Shown here: positions 20,656-31,739 of the stretch, piece after piece
How the letters are laid out: the number at the start of each line of letters is the position of its first letter
Numbering within the stretch: position 1 is the stretch's first letter
Assembly: GCA_023525975.1 (NCBI GenBank)
Contig: CM042035.1
Coordinates: forward strand, 23,539,501-23,603,500
Direction: 5' to 3'
Source of the DNA: Smallanthus sonchifolius
Lineage: Eukaryota; Streptophyta; Magnoliopsida; Asterales; Asteraceae
DNA: 64,000 nucleotides
Program-made: the position numbers and the translations under genes
Notes under the pieces: model-generated
The model's input: the letters and a program-made list of their open reading frames with translations, nothing else
What the model was told of the DNA's origin: nothing
Database searches by the model: none

Positions 20656-21045
20656 GAAATAACTCTTTCAGTCTATTACTTTATCCCCTTCCACACATGA
20701 CTCATTTTTACTTGCATTCTCCTCTTGCGCGCGCGTTCCGCCTTACGTCAACACGTGCGTCACCCGTCAGCGAGCGTTTAGTTCTTATACTTCCTTGTAC
20801 AAAACATATTCCCACGCTCACCCGGGGCGTAAGAATAATTGACTAGAATATGAAGACACACGTGTTCCACTCGACGTCTAAACGTGTGTCTCCCGAGATC
20901 GGGCGTTCCCCGACACGGACCCGCGCGCCCGAGTCTTTACGTACGTTGACCGTTTTTTGACAAAAAACTTGTTACGCCCACGCCCGCTTGCAAAATAATC
21001 AACGGGTGACGTTGTTTTGAGTAAAAAAAATAATTACTTAAAAAA

Positions 21046-21165
21046 GGGGTTGCAACACGAGGACTTCCCAGGGGGTCACCCATCCTAGTACTACTCTCGC
21101 CCAAGCACGCTTAACTGCGGAGTTCTGATGGGATCCGGTGCTTTAGTGCTGGTATGATCGCAACC
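21046..21165 (-). rRNA. 5S rRNA: 5S rRNA gene, unit 42 (class A, eight-A tract)
   Basis: Consensus gene. First of three apparently identical 510-bp units. ATTAACTAG replaces ATTGACTAG in the far spacer. Span 20879-21388. Confidence 0.97.
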
Positions 21166-21555
21166 GAAGTAACTCTTTCAGTCTATTACTTTATCCCCTT
21201 CCACACATGACTCATTTTTACTTGCATTCTCCTCTTGCGCGCGCGTTCCGCCTTACGTCAACACGTGCGTCACCCGCCGGCGAGCGTTTAGTTCTTATAC
21301 TTCCTTGTACAAAACATATTCCCACGCTCACCCGGGGCGTAAGAATAATTAACTAGAATATGAAGACACACGTGTTCCACTCGACGTCTAAACGTGTGTC
21401 TCCCGAGATCGGGCGTTCCCCGACACGGACCCGCGCGCCCGAGTCTTTACGTACGTTGACCGTTTTTTGACAAAAAACTTGTTACGCCCACGCCCGCTTG
21501 CAAAATAATCAACGGGTGACGTTGTTTTGAGTAAAAAAAATAATTACTTAAAAAA

Positions 21556-21675
21556 GGGGTTGCAACACGAGGACTTCCCAGGGGGTCACCCATCCTAGTA
21601 CTACTCTCGCCCAAGCACGCTTAACTGCGGAGTTCTGATGGGATCCGGTGCTTTAGTGCTGGTATGATCGCAACC
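21556..21675 (-). rRNA. 5S rRNA: 5S rRNA gene, unit 43 (class A, eight-A tract)
   Basis: Consensus gene, same sequence as unit 42 by eye. Span 21389-21898. Confidence 0.97.
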
Positions 21676-22065
21676 GAAGTAACTCTTTCAGTCTATTACT
21701 TTATCCCCTTCCACACATGACTCATTTTTACTTGCATTCTCCTCTTGCGCGCGCGTTCCGCCTTACGTCAACACGTGCGTCACCCGCCGGCGAGCGTTTA
21801 GTTCTTATACTTCCTTGTACAAAACATATTCCCACGCTCACCCGGGGCGTAAGAATAATTAACTAGAATATGAAGACACACGTGTTCCACTCGACGTCTA
21901 AACGTGTGTCTCCCGAGATCGGGCGTTCCCCGACACGGACCCGCGCGCCCGAGTCTTTACGTACGTTGACCGTTTTTTGACAAAAAACTTGTTACGCCCA
22001 CGCCCGCTTGCAAAATAATCAACGGGTGACGTTGTTTTGAGTAAAAAAAATAATTACTTAAAAAA

Positions 22066-22185
22066 GGGGTTGCAACACGAGGACTTCCCAGGGGGTCACC
22101 CATCCTAGTACTACTCTCGCCCAAGCACGCTTAACTGCGGAGTTCTGATGGGATCCGGTGCTTTAGTGCTGGTATGATCGCAACC
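22066..22185 (-). rRNA. 5S rRNA: 5S rRNA gene, unit 44 (class A, eight-A tract)
   Basis: Consensus gene, third identical copy. Span 21899-22408. Confidence 0.97.
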
Positions 22186-22570
22186 GAAGTAACTCTTTCA
22201 GTCTATTACTTTATCCCCTTCCACACATGACTCATTTTTACTTGCATTCTCCTCTTGCGCGCGCGTTCCGCCTTACGTCAACACGTGCGTCACCCGCCGG
22301 CGAGCGTTTAGTTCTTATACTTCCTTGTACAAAACATATTCCCACGCTCACCCGGGGCGTAAGAATAATTAACTAGAATATGAAGACACACGTGTTCCAC
22401 TCGACGTCTAAACGTGTGTCTCCCGAGATCGGGCGTTCCCCGACACGGACCCGCGCGCCCGAGTCTTTACGTACGTTGACCGTTTTTTGACAAAAAACTT
22501 CCCACGCCCGCTTGCAAAATAATCAACGGGTGACGTTGTTTTGAGTAAAAAAAAATAATTACTTAAAAAA

Positions 22571-22690
22571 GGGGTTGCAACACGAGGACTTCCCAGGGGG
22601 TCACCCATCCTAGTACTACTCTCGCCCAAGCACGCTTAACTGCGGAGTTCTGATGGGATCCGGTGCTTTAGTGCTGGTATGATCGCAACC
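22571..22690 (-). rRNA. 5S rRNA: 5S rRNA gene, unit 45 (class A, 6-bp spacer deletion)
   Basis: Consensus gene. A 6-bp deletion (GTTACG) at the edge of the spacer palindrome gives a 505-bp unit. The same deletion is in units 66, 71, 73 and 79. Span 22409-22913. Confidence 0.97.
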
Positions 22691-23079
22691 GAAGTAACTC
22701 TTTCAGTCTATTACTTTATCCCCTTCCACACATGACTCATTTTTACTTGCATTCTCCTCTTGCGCGCGCGTTCCGCCTTACGTCAACACGTGCGTCACCC
22801 GCCGGCGAGCGTTTAGTTCTTATACTTCCTTGTACAAAACATATTCCCACGCTCACCCGGGGCGTAAGAATAATTGACTAGTATATGAAGACACACGTGT
22901 TCCACTCGACGTCTAAACGTGTGTCTCCCGCGATCGGGCGTTCCCCGACACGGACCCGCGCGCCCGAGTCTTTACGTACGTTGACCGTTTTTGACAAAAA
23001 CTTGTTACGCCCACGCCCGCTTGCAAAATAATCAACGGGTGACGTTGTTTTGAGTAAAAAAAAATAATTACTTAAAAAA

Positions 23080-23199
23080 GGGGTTGCAACACGAGGACTT
23101 CCCAGGGGGTCACCAATCCTAGTACAACTCTCGCCCAAGCACGCTTAACTGCGGAGTTCTGATGGGATCCGGTGCTTTAGTGCTGGTATGATCGCAACC
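23080..23199 (-). rRNA. 5S rRNA: 5S rRNA gene, unit 46 (class B, A74T)
   Basis: G85T plus A74T (GAGTTGTAC for GAGTAGTAC), in the region that forms loop E in 5S rRNA. First of six double-variant copies (46, 72, 81, 87, 99, 124). Span 22914-23422. Confidence 0.94.
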
Positions 23200-23590
23200 G
23201 AAATAACTCTTTCATTCTATTACTTTATCCCCTTCCACACATGACTCATTTTTACTTGCATTCTCCTCTTGCGCGCGCGTTCCGCCTTACGTCAACACGT
23301 GCGTCATCCGCCGGCGAGCGTTTAGTTCTTATACTTCCTTGTACAAAACATATTCCCACGCTCACCCGGGGCGTAAGAATAATTGACTAGAATATGAAGA
23401 CACACGTGTTCCACTCGACGTCTAAACGTGTGTCTCCCGAGATCGGGCGTTCCCCGACACGGACCCGCGCGCCCGAGTCTTTACGTACGTTGACCGTTTT
23501 TTGACAAAAAACTTGTTACGCCCACGCCCGCTTGCAAAATAATCAACGGGTGACGTTGTTTTGAGTAAAAAAAAATAATTACTTAAAAAA

Positions 23591-23710
23591 GGGGTTGCAA
23601 CACGAGGACTTCCCAGGGGGTCACCCATCCTAGTACTACTCTCGCCCAAGCACGCTTAACTGCGGAGTTCTGATGGGATCCGGTGCTTTAGTGCTGGTAT
23701 GATCGCAACC
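23591..23710 (-). rRNA. 5S rRNA: 5S rRNA gene, unit 47 (class A)
   Basis: Consensus gene, CACCTGCCGG marker, start of the block that repeats units 34-41. Span 23423-23933. Confidence 0.97.
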
Positions 23711-24101
23711 GAAGTAACTCTTTCAGTCTATTACTTTATCCCCTTCCACACATGACTCATTTTTACTTGCATTCTCCTCTTGCGCGCGCGTTCCGCCTTA
23801 CGTCAACACGTGCGTCACCTGCCGGCGAGCGTTTAGTTCTTATACTTCCTTGTACAAAACATATTCCCACGCTCACCCGGGGCGTAAGAATAATTGACTA
23901 GAATATGAAGACACACGTGTTCCACTCGACGTCTAAACGTGTGTCTCCCGAGATCGGGCGTTCCCCGACACGGACCCGCGCGCCCGAGTCTTTACGTACG
24001 TTGACCGTTTTTTGACAAAAAACTTGTTACGCCCACGCCCGCTTGCAAAATAATCAACGGGTGACGTTGTTTTGAGTAAAAAAAAATAATTACTTAAAAA
24101 A

Positions 24102-24221
24102 GGGGTTGCAACACGAGGACTTCCCAGGGGGTCACCCATCCTAGTACTACTCTCGCCCAAGCACGCTTAACTGCGGAGTTCTGATGGGATCCGGTGCTTT
24201 AGTGCTGGTATGATCGCAACC
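24102..24221 (-). rRNA. 5S rRNA: 5S rRNA gene, unit 48 (class A)
   Basis: Consensus gene, counterpart of unit 35. Span 23934-24444. Confidence 0.97.
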
Positions 24222-24610
24222 GAAGTAACTCTTTCAGTCTATTACTTTATCCCCTTCCACACATGACTCATTTTTACTTGCATTCTCCTCTTGCGCGCGC
24301 GTTCCGCCTTACGTCAACACGTGCGTCACCCGCCGGCGAGCGTTTAGTTCTTATACTTCCTTGTACAAAACATATTCCCACGCTCACCCGGGGCGTAAGA
24401 ATAATTGACTAGTATATGAAGACACACGTGTTCCACTCGACGTCTAAACGTGTGTCTCCCGCGATCGGGTGTTCCCCGACACGGACCCGCGCGCCCGAGT
24501 CTTTACGTACGTTGACCGTTTTTGACAAAAACTTGTTACGCCCACGCCCGCTTGCAAAATAATCAACGGGTGACGTTGTTTTGAGTAAAAAAAAATAATT
24601 ACTTAAAAAA

Positions 24611-24730
24611 GGGGTTGCAACACGAGGACTTCCCAGGGGGTCACCAATCCTAGTACTACTCTCGCCCAAGCACGCTTAACTGCGGAGTTCTGATGGGATC
24701 CGGTGCTTTAGTGCTGGTATGATCGCAACC
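24611..24730 (-). rRNA. 5S rRNA: 5S rRNA gene, unit 49 (class B)
   Basis: G85T, GGGTGTTCC and CTCATGCGCG markers as in unit 36. Followed directly by class C, so the counterpart of unit 37 is missing. Span 24445-24953. Confidence 0.95.
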
Positions 24731-25120
24731 GAAATAACTCTTTCATTCTATTACTTTATCCCCTTCCACACATGACTCATTTTTACTTGCATTCTCCTCA
24801 TGCGCGCGCGTTCCGCCTTACGTCAACACGTGCGTCATCCGCCGGCGAGCGTTTAGTTCTTATACTTCCTTGTACAAAACATATTCCCACGCTCACCCGG
24901 GGCGTAAGAATAATTGACTAGTATATGAAGACACACGTGTTCCACTCGACGTCTAAACGTGTGTCTCCCGCGATCGGGCGTTCCCCGACACGGACCCGCG
25001 CGCCCGAGTCTTTACGTACGTTGACCGTTTTTTGACAAAAAACTTGTTACGCCCACGCCCGCTTGCAAAATAATCAACGGGTGACGTTGTTTTGGGTAAA
25101 AAAAAATAATTACTTAAAAA

Positions 25121-25240
25121 GGGGTTGCAACACGAGGACTTCCCAGGGGGTCACCCATCCTAGTACTACTCTCGCCCAAGCACGCTTAACTGCGGAGTTC
25201 TGATGGGATCCGGTGCTTTAGTGCTGGTATGATCGCAACC
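25121..25240 (-). rRNA. 5S rRNA: 5S rRNA gene, unit 50 (class C)
   Basis: Consensus gene with GCAATCTCC. First unit of a 2034-bp four-unit repeat. Span 24954-25463. Confidence 0.97.
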
Positions 25241-25627
25241 GAAATAACTCTTCCATTCTATTACTTTATCCCCTTCCACACATGACTCATTTTTACTTGC
25301 AATCTCCTCTTGCGCGCGCGTTCCGCCTTACGTCAACACGTGCGTCACCCGCCGGCGAGCGTTTAGTTCTTATACTTCCTTGTACAAAACATATTCCCAC
25401 GCTCACCCGAGGCGTAAGAATAATTGACTAGTATATGAAGACACACGTGTTCCACTCGACGTCTAACCGTGTGTCTCCCGCGATCGGGCGTTCCCCGACA
25501 CGGACCCGCGCGCCCGAGTCTTTACGTACGTTAACCGTTTTTTGACAAAAACTCGTTACGCCCACGTCCGCTTGCATAATAATCAACGGATGACGTTGTT
25601 TAGAGTAAAAAAAAATAAATTAAAAAA

Positions 25628-25747
25628 GGGGTTGCAACACAAGGACTTCCCAGGGGGTCACCCATCCTAGTACTACTCTCGCCCAAGCACGCTTAACTGC
25701 GGAGTTCTGATGGGATCCTGTGCATTAGTGCTGGTATGATCGCAACC
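25628..25747 (-). rRNA. 5S rRNA: 5S rRNA gene, unit 51 (class D)
   Basis: A24T, C29A, C107T, altered TATA-like element GGTAAAG. Span 25464-25970. Confidence 0.93.
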
Positions 25748-26137
25748 GAAATAACTCTTTCAGTCTATTACTTTACCCCCTTCCACACATGACTCATTTT
25801 TACTTGCATTCTCCTCTTGCGCGCGCGTTCCGCCTTACGTCAACACGTGCGTCACCCGTCAGCGAGCGTTTAGTTCTTATACTTCCTTGTACAAAACATA
25901 TTCCCACGCTCACCCGGGGCGTAAGAATAATTGACTAGAATATGAAGACACACGTGTTCCACTCGACGTCTAAACGTGTGTCTCCCGAGATCGGGCGTTC
26001 CCCGACACGGACCCGCGCGCCCGAGTCTTTACGTACGTTGACCGTTTTTTGACAAAAAACTTGTTACGCCCACGCCCGCTTGCAAAATAATCAACGGGTG
26101 ACGTTGTTTTGGGTAAAAAAAAATAATTACTTAAAAA

Positions 26138-26257
26138 GGGGTTGCAACACGAGGACTTCCCAGGGGGTCACCCATCCTAGTACTACTCTCGCCCAAGCAC
26201 GCTTAACTGCGGAGTTCTGATGGGATCCGGTGCTTTAGTGCTGGTATGATCGCAACC
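26138..26257 (-). rRNA. 5S rRNA: 5S rRNA gene, unit 52 (class AC)
   Basis: Consensus gene, five-T terminator. Span 25971-26480. Confidence 0.97.
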
Positions 26258-26644
26258 GAAATAACTCTTCCATTCTATTACTTTATCCCCTTCCACACAT
26301 GACTCATTTTTACTTGCATTCTCCTCTTGCGCGCGCGTTCCGCCTTACGTCAACACGTGCGTCACCCGCCGGCGAGCGTTTAGTTCTTATACTTCCTTGT
26401 ACAAAACATATTCCCACGCTCACCCGAGGCGTAAGAATAATTGACTAGTATATGAAGACACACGTGTTCCACTCGACGTCTAACCGTGTGTCTCCCGCGA
26501 TCGGGCGTTCCCCGACACGGACCCGCGCGCCCGAGTCTTTACGTACGTTAACCGTTTTTTGACAAAAACTCGTTACGCCCACGTCCGCTTGCATAATAAT
26601 CAACGGATTACGTTGTTTAGAGTAAAAAAAAATAAATTAAAAAA

Positions 26645-26764
26645 GGGGTTGCAACACAAGGACTTCCCAGGGGGTCACCCATCCTAGTACTACTCTCGCC
26701 CAAGCACGCTTAACTGCGGAGTTCTGATGGTATCCTGTGCATTAGTGCTGGTATGATCGCAACC
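26645..26764 (-). rRNA. 5S rRNA: 5S rRNA gene, unit 53 (class D, C34A)
   Basis: A24T, C29A, C34A, C107T, CGGATTACG spacer. Span 26481-26987. Confidence 0.93.
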
Positions 26765-27154
26765 GAAATAACTCTTTCAGTCTATTACTTTATCCCCTTC
26801 CACACATGACTCATTTTTACTTGCATTCTCCTCTTGCGCGCGCGTTCCGCCTTACGTCAACACGTGCGTCACCCGTCAGCGAGCGTTTAGTTCTTATACT
26901 TCCTTGTACAAAACATATTCCCACGCTCACCCGGGGCGTAAGAATAATTGACTAGAATATGAAGACACACGTGTTCCACTCGACGTCTAAACGTGTGTCT
27001 CCCGAGATCGGGCGTTCCCCGACACGGACCCGCGCGCCCGAGTCTTTACGTACGTTGACCGTTTTTTGACAAAAAACTTGTTACGCCCACGCCCGCTTGC
27101 AAAATAATCAACGGGTGACGTTGTTTTGAGTAAAAAAAATAATTACTTAAAAAA

Positions 27155-27274
27155 GGGGTTGCAACACGAGGACTTCCCAGGGGGTCACCCATCCTAGTAC
27201 TACTCTCGCCCAAGCACGCTTAACTGCGGAGTTCTGATGGGATCCGGTGCTTTAGTGCTGGTATGATCGCAACC
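27155..27274 (-). rRNA. 5S rRNA: 5S rRNA gene, unit 54 (A/C chimera)
   Basis: Consensus gene. Left of the gene it matches the eight-A class A of unit 58. Right of the gene it matches class C unit 50, including GCAATCTCC. This is the junction expected if units 50-53 were duplicated by exchange between units like 58 and 50. Span 26988-27497. Confidence 0.97.
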
Positions 27275-27661
27275 GAAATAACTCTTCCATTCTATTACTT
27301 TATCCCCTTCCACACATGACTCATTTTTACTTGCAATCTCCTCTTGCGCGCGCGTTCCGCCTTACGTCAACACGTGCGTCACCCGCCGGCGAGCGTTTAG
27401 TTCTTATACTTCCTTGTACAAAACATATTCCCACGCTCACCCGAGGCGTAAGAATAATTGACTAGTATATGAAGACACACGTGTTCCACTCGACGTCTAA
27501 CCGTGTGTCTCCCGCGATCGGGCGTTCCCCGACACGGACCCGCGCGCCCGAGTCTTTACGTACGTTAACCGTTTTTTGACAAAAACTCGTTACGCCCACG
27601 TCCGCTTGCATAATAATCAACGGATGACGTTGTTTAGAGTAAAAAAAAATAAATTAAAAAA

Positions 27662-27781
27662 GGGGTTGCAACACAAGGACTTCCCAGGGGGTCACCCATC
27701 CTAGTACTACTCTCGCCCAAGCACGCTTAACTGCGGAGTTCTGATGGGATCCTGTGCATTAGTGCTGGTATGATCGCAACC
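27662..27781 (-). rRNA. 5S rRNA: 5S rRNA gene, unit 55 (class D)
   Basis: A24T, C29A, C107T, GGTAAAG in the TATA-like position. Duplicate of unit 51. Span 27498-28004. Confidence 0.93.
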
Positions 27782-28171
27782 GAAATAACTCTTTCAGTCT
27801 ATTACTTTACCCCCTTCCACACATGACTCATTTTTACTTGCATTCTCCTCTTGCGCGCGCGTTCCGCCTTACGTCAACACGTGCGTCACCCGTCAGCGAG
27901 CGTTTAGTTCTTATACTTCCTTGTACAAAACATATTCCCACGCTCACCCGGGGCGTAAGAATAATTGACTAGAATATGAAGACACACGTGTTCCACTCGA
28001 CGTCTAAACGTGTGTCTCCCGAGATCGGGCGTTCCCCGACACGGACCCGCGCGCCCGAGTCTTTACGTACGTTGACCGTTTTTTGACAAAAAACTTGTTA
28101 CGCCCACGCCCGCTTGCAAAATAATCAACGGGTGACGTTGTTTTGGGTAAAAAAAAATAATTACTTAAAAA

Positions 28172-28291
28172 GGGGTTGCAACACGAGGACTTCCCAGGGG
28201 GTCACCCATCCTAGTACTACTCTCGCCCAAGCACGCTTAACTGCGGAGTTCTGATGGGATCCGGTGCTTTAGTGCTGGTATGATCGCAACC
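28172..28291 (-). rRNA. 5S rRNA: 5S rRNA gene, unit 56 (class AC)
   Basis: Consensus gene, duplicate of unit 52. Last AC unit in the window. Span 28005-28514. Confidence 0.97.
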
Positions 28292-28678
28292 GAAATAACT
28301 CTTCCATTCTATTACTTTATCCCCTTCCACACATGACTCATTTTTACTTGCATTCTCCTCTTGCGCGCGCGTTCCGCCTTACGTCAACACGTGCGTCACC
28401 CGCCGGCGAGCGTTTAGTTCTTATACTTCCTTGTACAAAACATATTCCCACGCTCACCCGAGGCGTAAGAATAATTGACTAGTATATGAAGACACACGTG
28501 TTCCACTCGACGTCTAACCGTGTGTCTCCCGCGATCGGGCGTTCCCCGACACGGACCCGCGCGCCCGAGTCTTTACGTACGTTAACCGTTTTTTGACAAA
28601 AACTCGTTACGCCCACGTCCGCTTGCATAATAATCAACGGATTACGTTGTTTAGAGTAAAAAAAAATAAATTAAAAAA

Positions 28679-28798
28679 GGGGTTGCAACACAAGGACTTC
28701 CCAGGGGGTCACCCATCCTAGTACTACTCTCGCCCAAGCACGCTTAACTGCGGAGTTCTGATGGTATCCTGTGCATTAGTGCTGGTATGATCGCAACC
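28679..28798 (-). rRNA. 5S rRNA: 5S rRNA gene, unit 57 (class D, C34A)
   Basis: A24T, C29A, C34A, C107T, CGGATTACG. Duplicate of unit 53. Span 28515-29021. Confidence 0.93.
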
Positions 28799-29188
28799 GA
28801 AATAACTCTTTCAGTCTATTACTTTATCCCCTTCCACACATGACTCATTTTTACTTGCATTCTCCTCTTGCGCGCGCGTTCCGCCTTACGTCAACACGTG
28901 CGTCACCCGTCAGCGAGCGTTTAGTTCTTATACTTCCTTGTACAAAACATATTCCCACGCTCACCCGGGGCGTAAGAATAATTGACTAGAATATGAAGAC
29001 ACACGTGTTCCACTCGACGTCTAAACGTGTGTCTCCCGAGATCGGGCGTTCCCCGACACGGACCCGCGCGCCCGAGTCTTTACGTACGTTGACCGTTTTT
29101 TGACAAAAAACTTGTTACGCCCACGCCCGCTTGCAAAATAATCAACGGGTGACGTTGTTTTGAGTAAAAAAAATAATTACTTAAAAAA

Positions 29189-29308
29189 GGGGTTGCAACA
29201 CGAGGACTTCCCAGGGGGTCACCCATCCTAGTACTACTCTCGCCCAAGCACGCTTAACTGCGGAGTTCTGATGGGATCCGGTGCTTTAGTGCTGGTATGA
29301 TCGCAACC
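29189..29308 (-). rRNA. 5S rRNA: 5S rRNA gene, unit 58 (class A, eight-A tract)
   Basis: Consensus gene. Far spacer GTCAGCG. First of three near-identical 510-bp units. Span 29022-29531. Confidence 0.97.
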
Positions 29309-29698
29309 GAAGTAACTCTTTCAGTCTATTACTTTATCCCCTTCCACACATGACTCATTTTTACTTGCATTCTCCTCTTGCGCGCGCGTTCCGCCTTACG
29401 TCAACACGTGCGTCACCCGTCAGCGAGCGTTTAGTTCTTATACTTCCTTGTACAAAACATATTCCCACGCTCACCCGGGGCGTAAGAATAATTGACTAGA
29501 ATATGAAGACACACGTGTTCCACTCGACGTCTAAACGTGTGTCTCCCGAGATCGGGCGTTCCCCGACACGGACCCGCGCGCCCGAGTCTTTACGTACGTT
29601 GACCGTTTTTTGACAAAAAACTTGTTACGCCCACGCCCGCTTGCAAAATAATCAACGGGTGACGTTGTTTTGAGTAAAAAAAATAATTACTTAAAAAA

Positions 29699-29818
29699 GG
29701 GGTTGCAACACGAGGACTTCCCAGGGGGTCACCCATCCTAGTACTACTCTCGCCCAAGCACGCTTAACTGCGGAGTTCTGATGGGATCCGGTGCTTTAGT
29801 GCTGGTATGATCGCAACC
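29699..29818 (-). rRNA. 5S rRNA: 5S rRNA gene, unit 59 (class A, eight-A tract)
   Basis: Consensus gene, same as unit 58 by eye. Span 29532-30041. Confidence 0.97.
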
Positions 29819-30208
29819 GAAGTAACTCTTTCAGTCTATTACTTTATCCCCTTCCACACATGACTCATTTTTACTTGCATTCTCCTCTTGCGCGCGCGTT
29901 CCGCCTTACGTCAACACGTGCGTCACCCGTCAGCGAGCGTTTAGTTCTTATACTTCCTTGTACAAAACATATTCCCACGCTCACCCGGGGCGTAAGAATA
30001 ATTGACTAGAATATGAAGACACACGTGTTCCACTCGACGTCTAAACGTGTGTCTCCCGAGATCGGGCGTTCCCCGACACGGACCCGCGCGCCCGAGTCTT
30101 TACGTACGTTGACCGTTTTTTGACAAAAAACTTGTTACGCCCACGCCCGCTTGCAAAATAATCAACGGGTGACGTTGTTTTGAGTAAAAAAAATAATTAC
30201 TTAAAAAA

Positions 30209-30328
30209 GGGGTTGCAACACGAGGACTTCCCAGGGGGTCACCCATCCTAGTACTACTCTCGCCCAAGCACGCTTAACTGCGGAGTTCTGATGGGATCCG
30301 GTGCTTTAGTGCTGGTATGATCGCAACC
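30209..30328 (-). rRNA. 5S rRNA: 5S rRNA gene, unit 60 (class A, eight-A tract)
   Basis: Consensus gene. Differs from unit 59 by ACCTGGGG for ACCCGGGG. Last unit before the architecture changes. Span 30042-30551. Confidence 0.97.
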
Positions 30329-30719
30329 GAAGTAACTCTTTCAGTCTATTACTTTATCCCCTTCCACACATGACTCATTTTTACTTGCATTCTCCTCTTG
30401 CGCGCGCGTTCCGCCTTACGTCAACACGTGCGTCACCCGTCAGCGAGCGTTTAGTTCTTATACTTCCTTGTACAAAACATATTCCCACGCTCACCTGGGG
30501 CGTAAGAATAATTGACTAGAATATGAAGACACACGTGTTCCACTCGACGTCTAAACGTGTGTCTCCCGAGATCGGGCGTTCCCCGACACGGACCCGCGCG
30601 CCAGAGTCTTTACGTACGTTGACCGTTTTTTGACAAAAAACTTGTTACGCCCGCGCCCGCTTGCAAAATAATCAACGGGTGACGTTGTTTTGAGTAAAAA
30701 AAAATAATTACTTAAAAAA

Positions 30720-30839
30720 GGGGTTGCAACACGAGGACTTCCCAGGGGGTCACCCATCCTAGTACTACTCTCGCCCAAGCACGCTTAACTGCGGAGTTCT
30801 GATGGGATCCGGTGCTTTAGTGCTGGTATGATCGCAACC
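30720..30839 (-). rRNA. 5S rRNA: 5S rRNA gene, unit 61 (class A, CCAGAG marker)
   Basis: Consensus gene. CCAGAGTC (for CCCGAGTC) and CCCGCGCCC spacer markers first appear here and recur only to the right (units 90, 92, 102, 104, 110, 112, 118). Span 30552-31062. Confidence 0.97.
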
Positions 30840-31228
30840 GAAGTAACTCTTTCAGTCTATTACTTTATCCCCTTCCACACATGACTCATTTTTACTTGCA
30901 TTCTCCTCTTGCGCGCGCGTTCCGCCTTACGTCAACACGTGCGTCACCCGCCGGCGAGCGTTTAGTTCTTATACTTCCTTGTACAAAACATATTCCCACG
31001 CTCACCCGGGGCGTAAGAATAATTGACTAGTATATGAAGACACACGTGTTCCACTCGACGTCTAAACGTGTGTCTCCCGCGATCGGGCGTTCCCCGACAC
31101 GGACCCGCGCGCCCGAGTCTTTACGTACGTTGACCGTTTTTGACAAAAACTTGTTACGCCCACGCCCGCTTGCAAAATAATCAACGGGTGACGTTGTTTT
31201 GAGTAAAAAAAAATAATTACTTAAAAAA

Positions 31229-31348
31229 GGGGTTGCAACACGAGGACTTCCCAGGGGGTCACCAATCCTAGTACTACTCTCGCCCAAGCACGCTTAACTG
31301 CGGAGTTCTGATGGGATCCGGTGCTTTAGTGCTGGTATGATCGCAACC
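31229..31348 (-). rRNA. 5S rRNA: 5S rRNA gene, unit 62 (class B)
   Basis: G85T. ATTCTCACG spacer marker, start of the first B-E-D-A cassette. Span 31063-31571. Confidence 0.95.
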
Positions 31349-31739
31349 GAAATAACTCTTTCATTCTATTACTTTATCCCCTTCCACACATGACTCATTT
31401 TTACTTGCATTCTCCTCTTGCGCGCGCGTTCCGCCTTACGTCAACACGTGCGTCATCCGCCGGCGAGCGTTTAGTTCTTATACTTCCTTGTACAAAACAT
31501 ATTCTCACGCTCACCCGGGGCGTAAGAATAATTGACTAGTATATGAAGACACACGTGTTCCACTCGACGTCTAAACGTGTGTCTCCCGCGATCGGGCGTT
31601 CCCCGACACGGACCCGCGCGCCCGAGTCTTTACGTACGTTGACCGTTTTTTGACAAAAAACTTGTTACGCCCACGCCCGCTTGCAAAATAATTAACGGGT
31701 GACGTTGTTTTGTGTAAAAAAAAATAATTACTTAAAAAA

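Larger units (their letters stand above)
16805..20878. repeat. Eight-unit block (units 34-41), repeated at 23423-26987
   Basis: Order A-A-B-B-C-D-AC-D. The second copy (units 47-53) lacks the equivalent of unit 37 and is 509 bp shorter. Shared markers: CACCTGCCGG, GGGTGTTCC, CTCATGCG, GCAATCTCC, TTTACCCCC, CGGATTACG. Confidence 0.88.
20879..22408. repeat. Three identical 510-bp monomers (units 42-44)
   Basis: Consecutive class A units with eight-A tracts and ATTAACTAG. I found no difference by eye. Unit 45 continues the series with a 6-bp deletion and nine A. Confidence 0.88.
24954..29021. repeat. Four-unit repeat, two tandem copies (units 50-53 and 54-57)
   Basis: Two 2034-bp copies, 24954-26987 and 26988-29021, order C(or A/C)-D-AC-D. 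Unit 54 is the junction chimera. Confidence 0.9.
29022..30551. repeat. Three near-identical 510-bp monomers (units 58-60)
   Basis: Class A, eight-A tract, GTCAGCG far spacer. Only unit 60 differs (ACCTGGGG). They sit where the left-half architecture ends. Confidence 0.88.
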
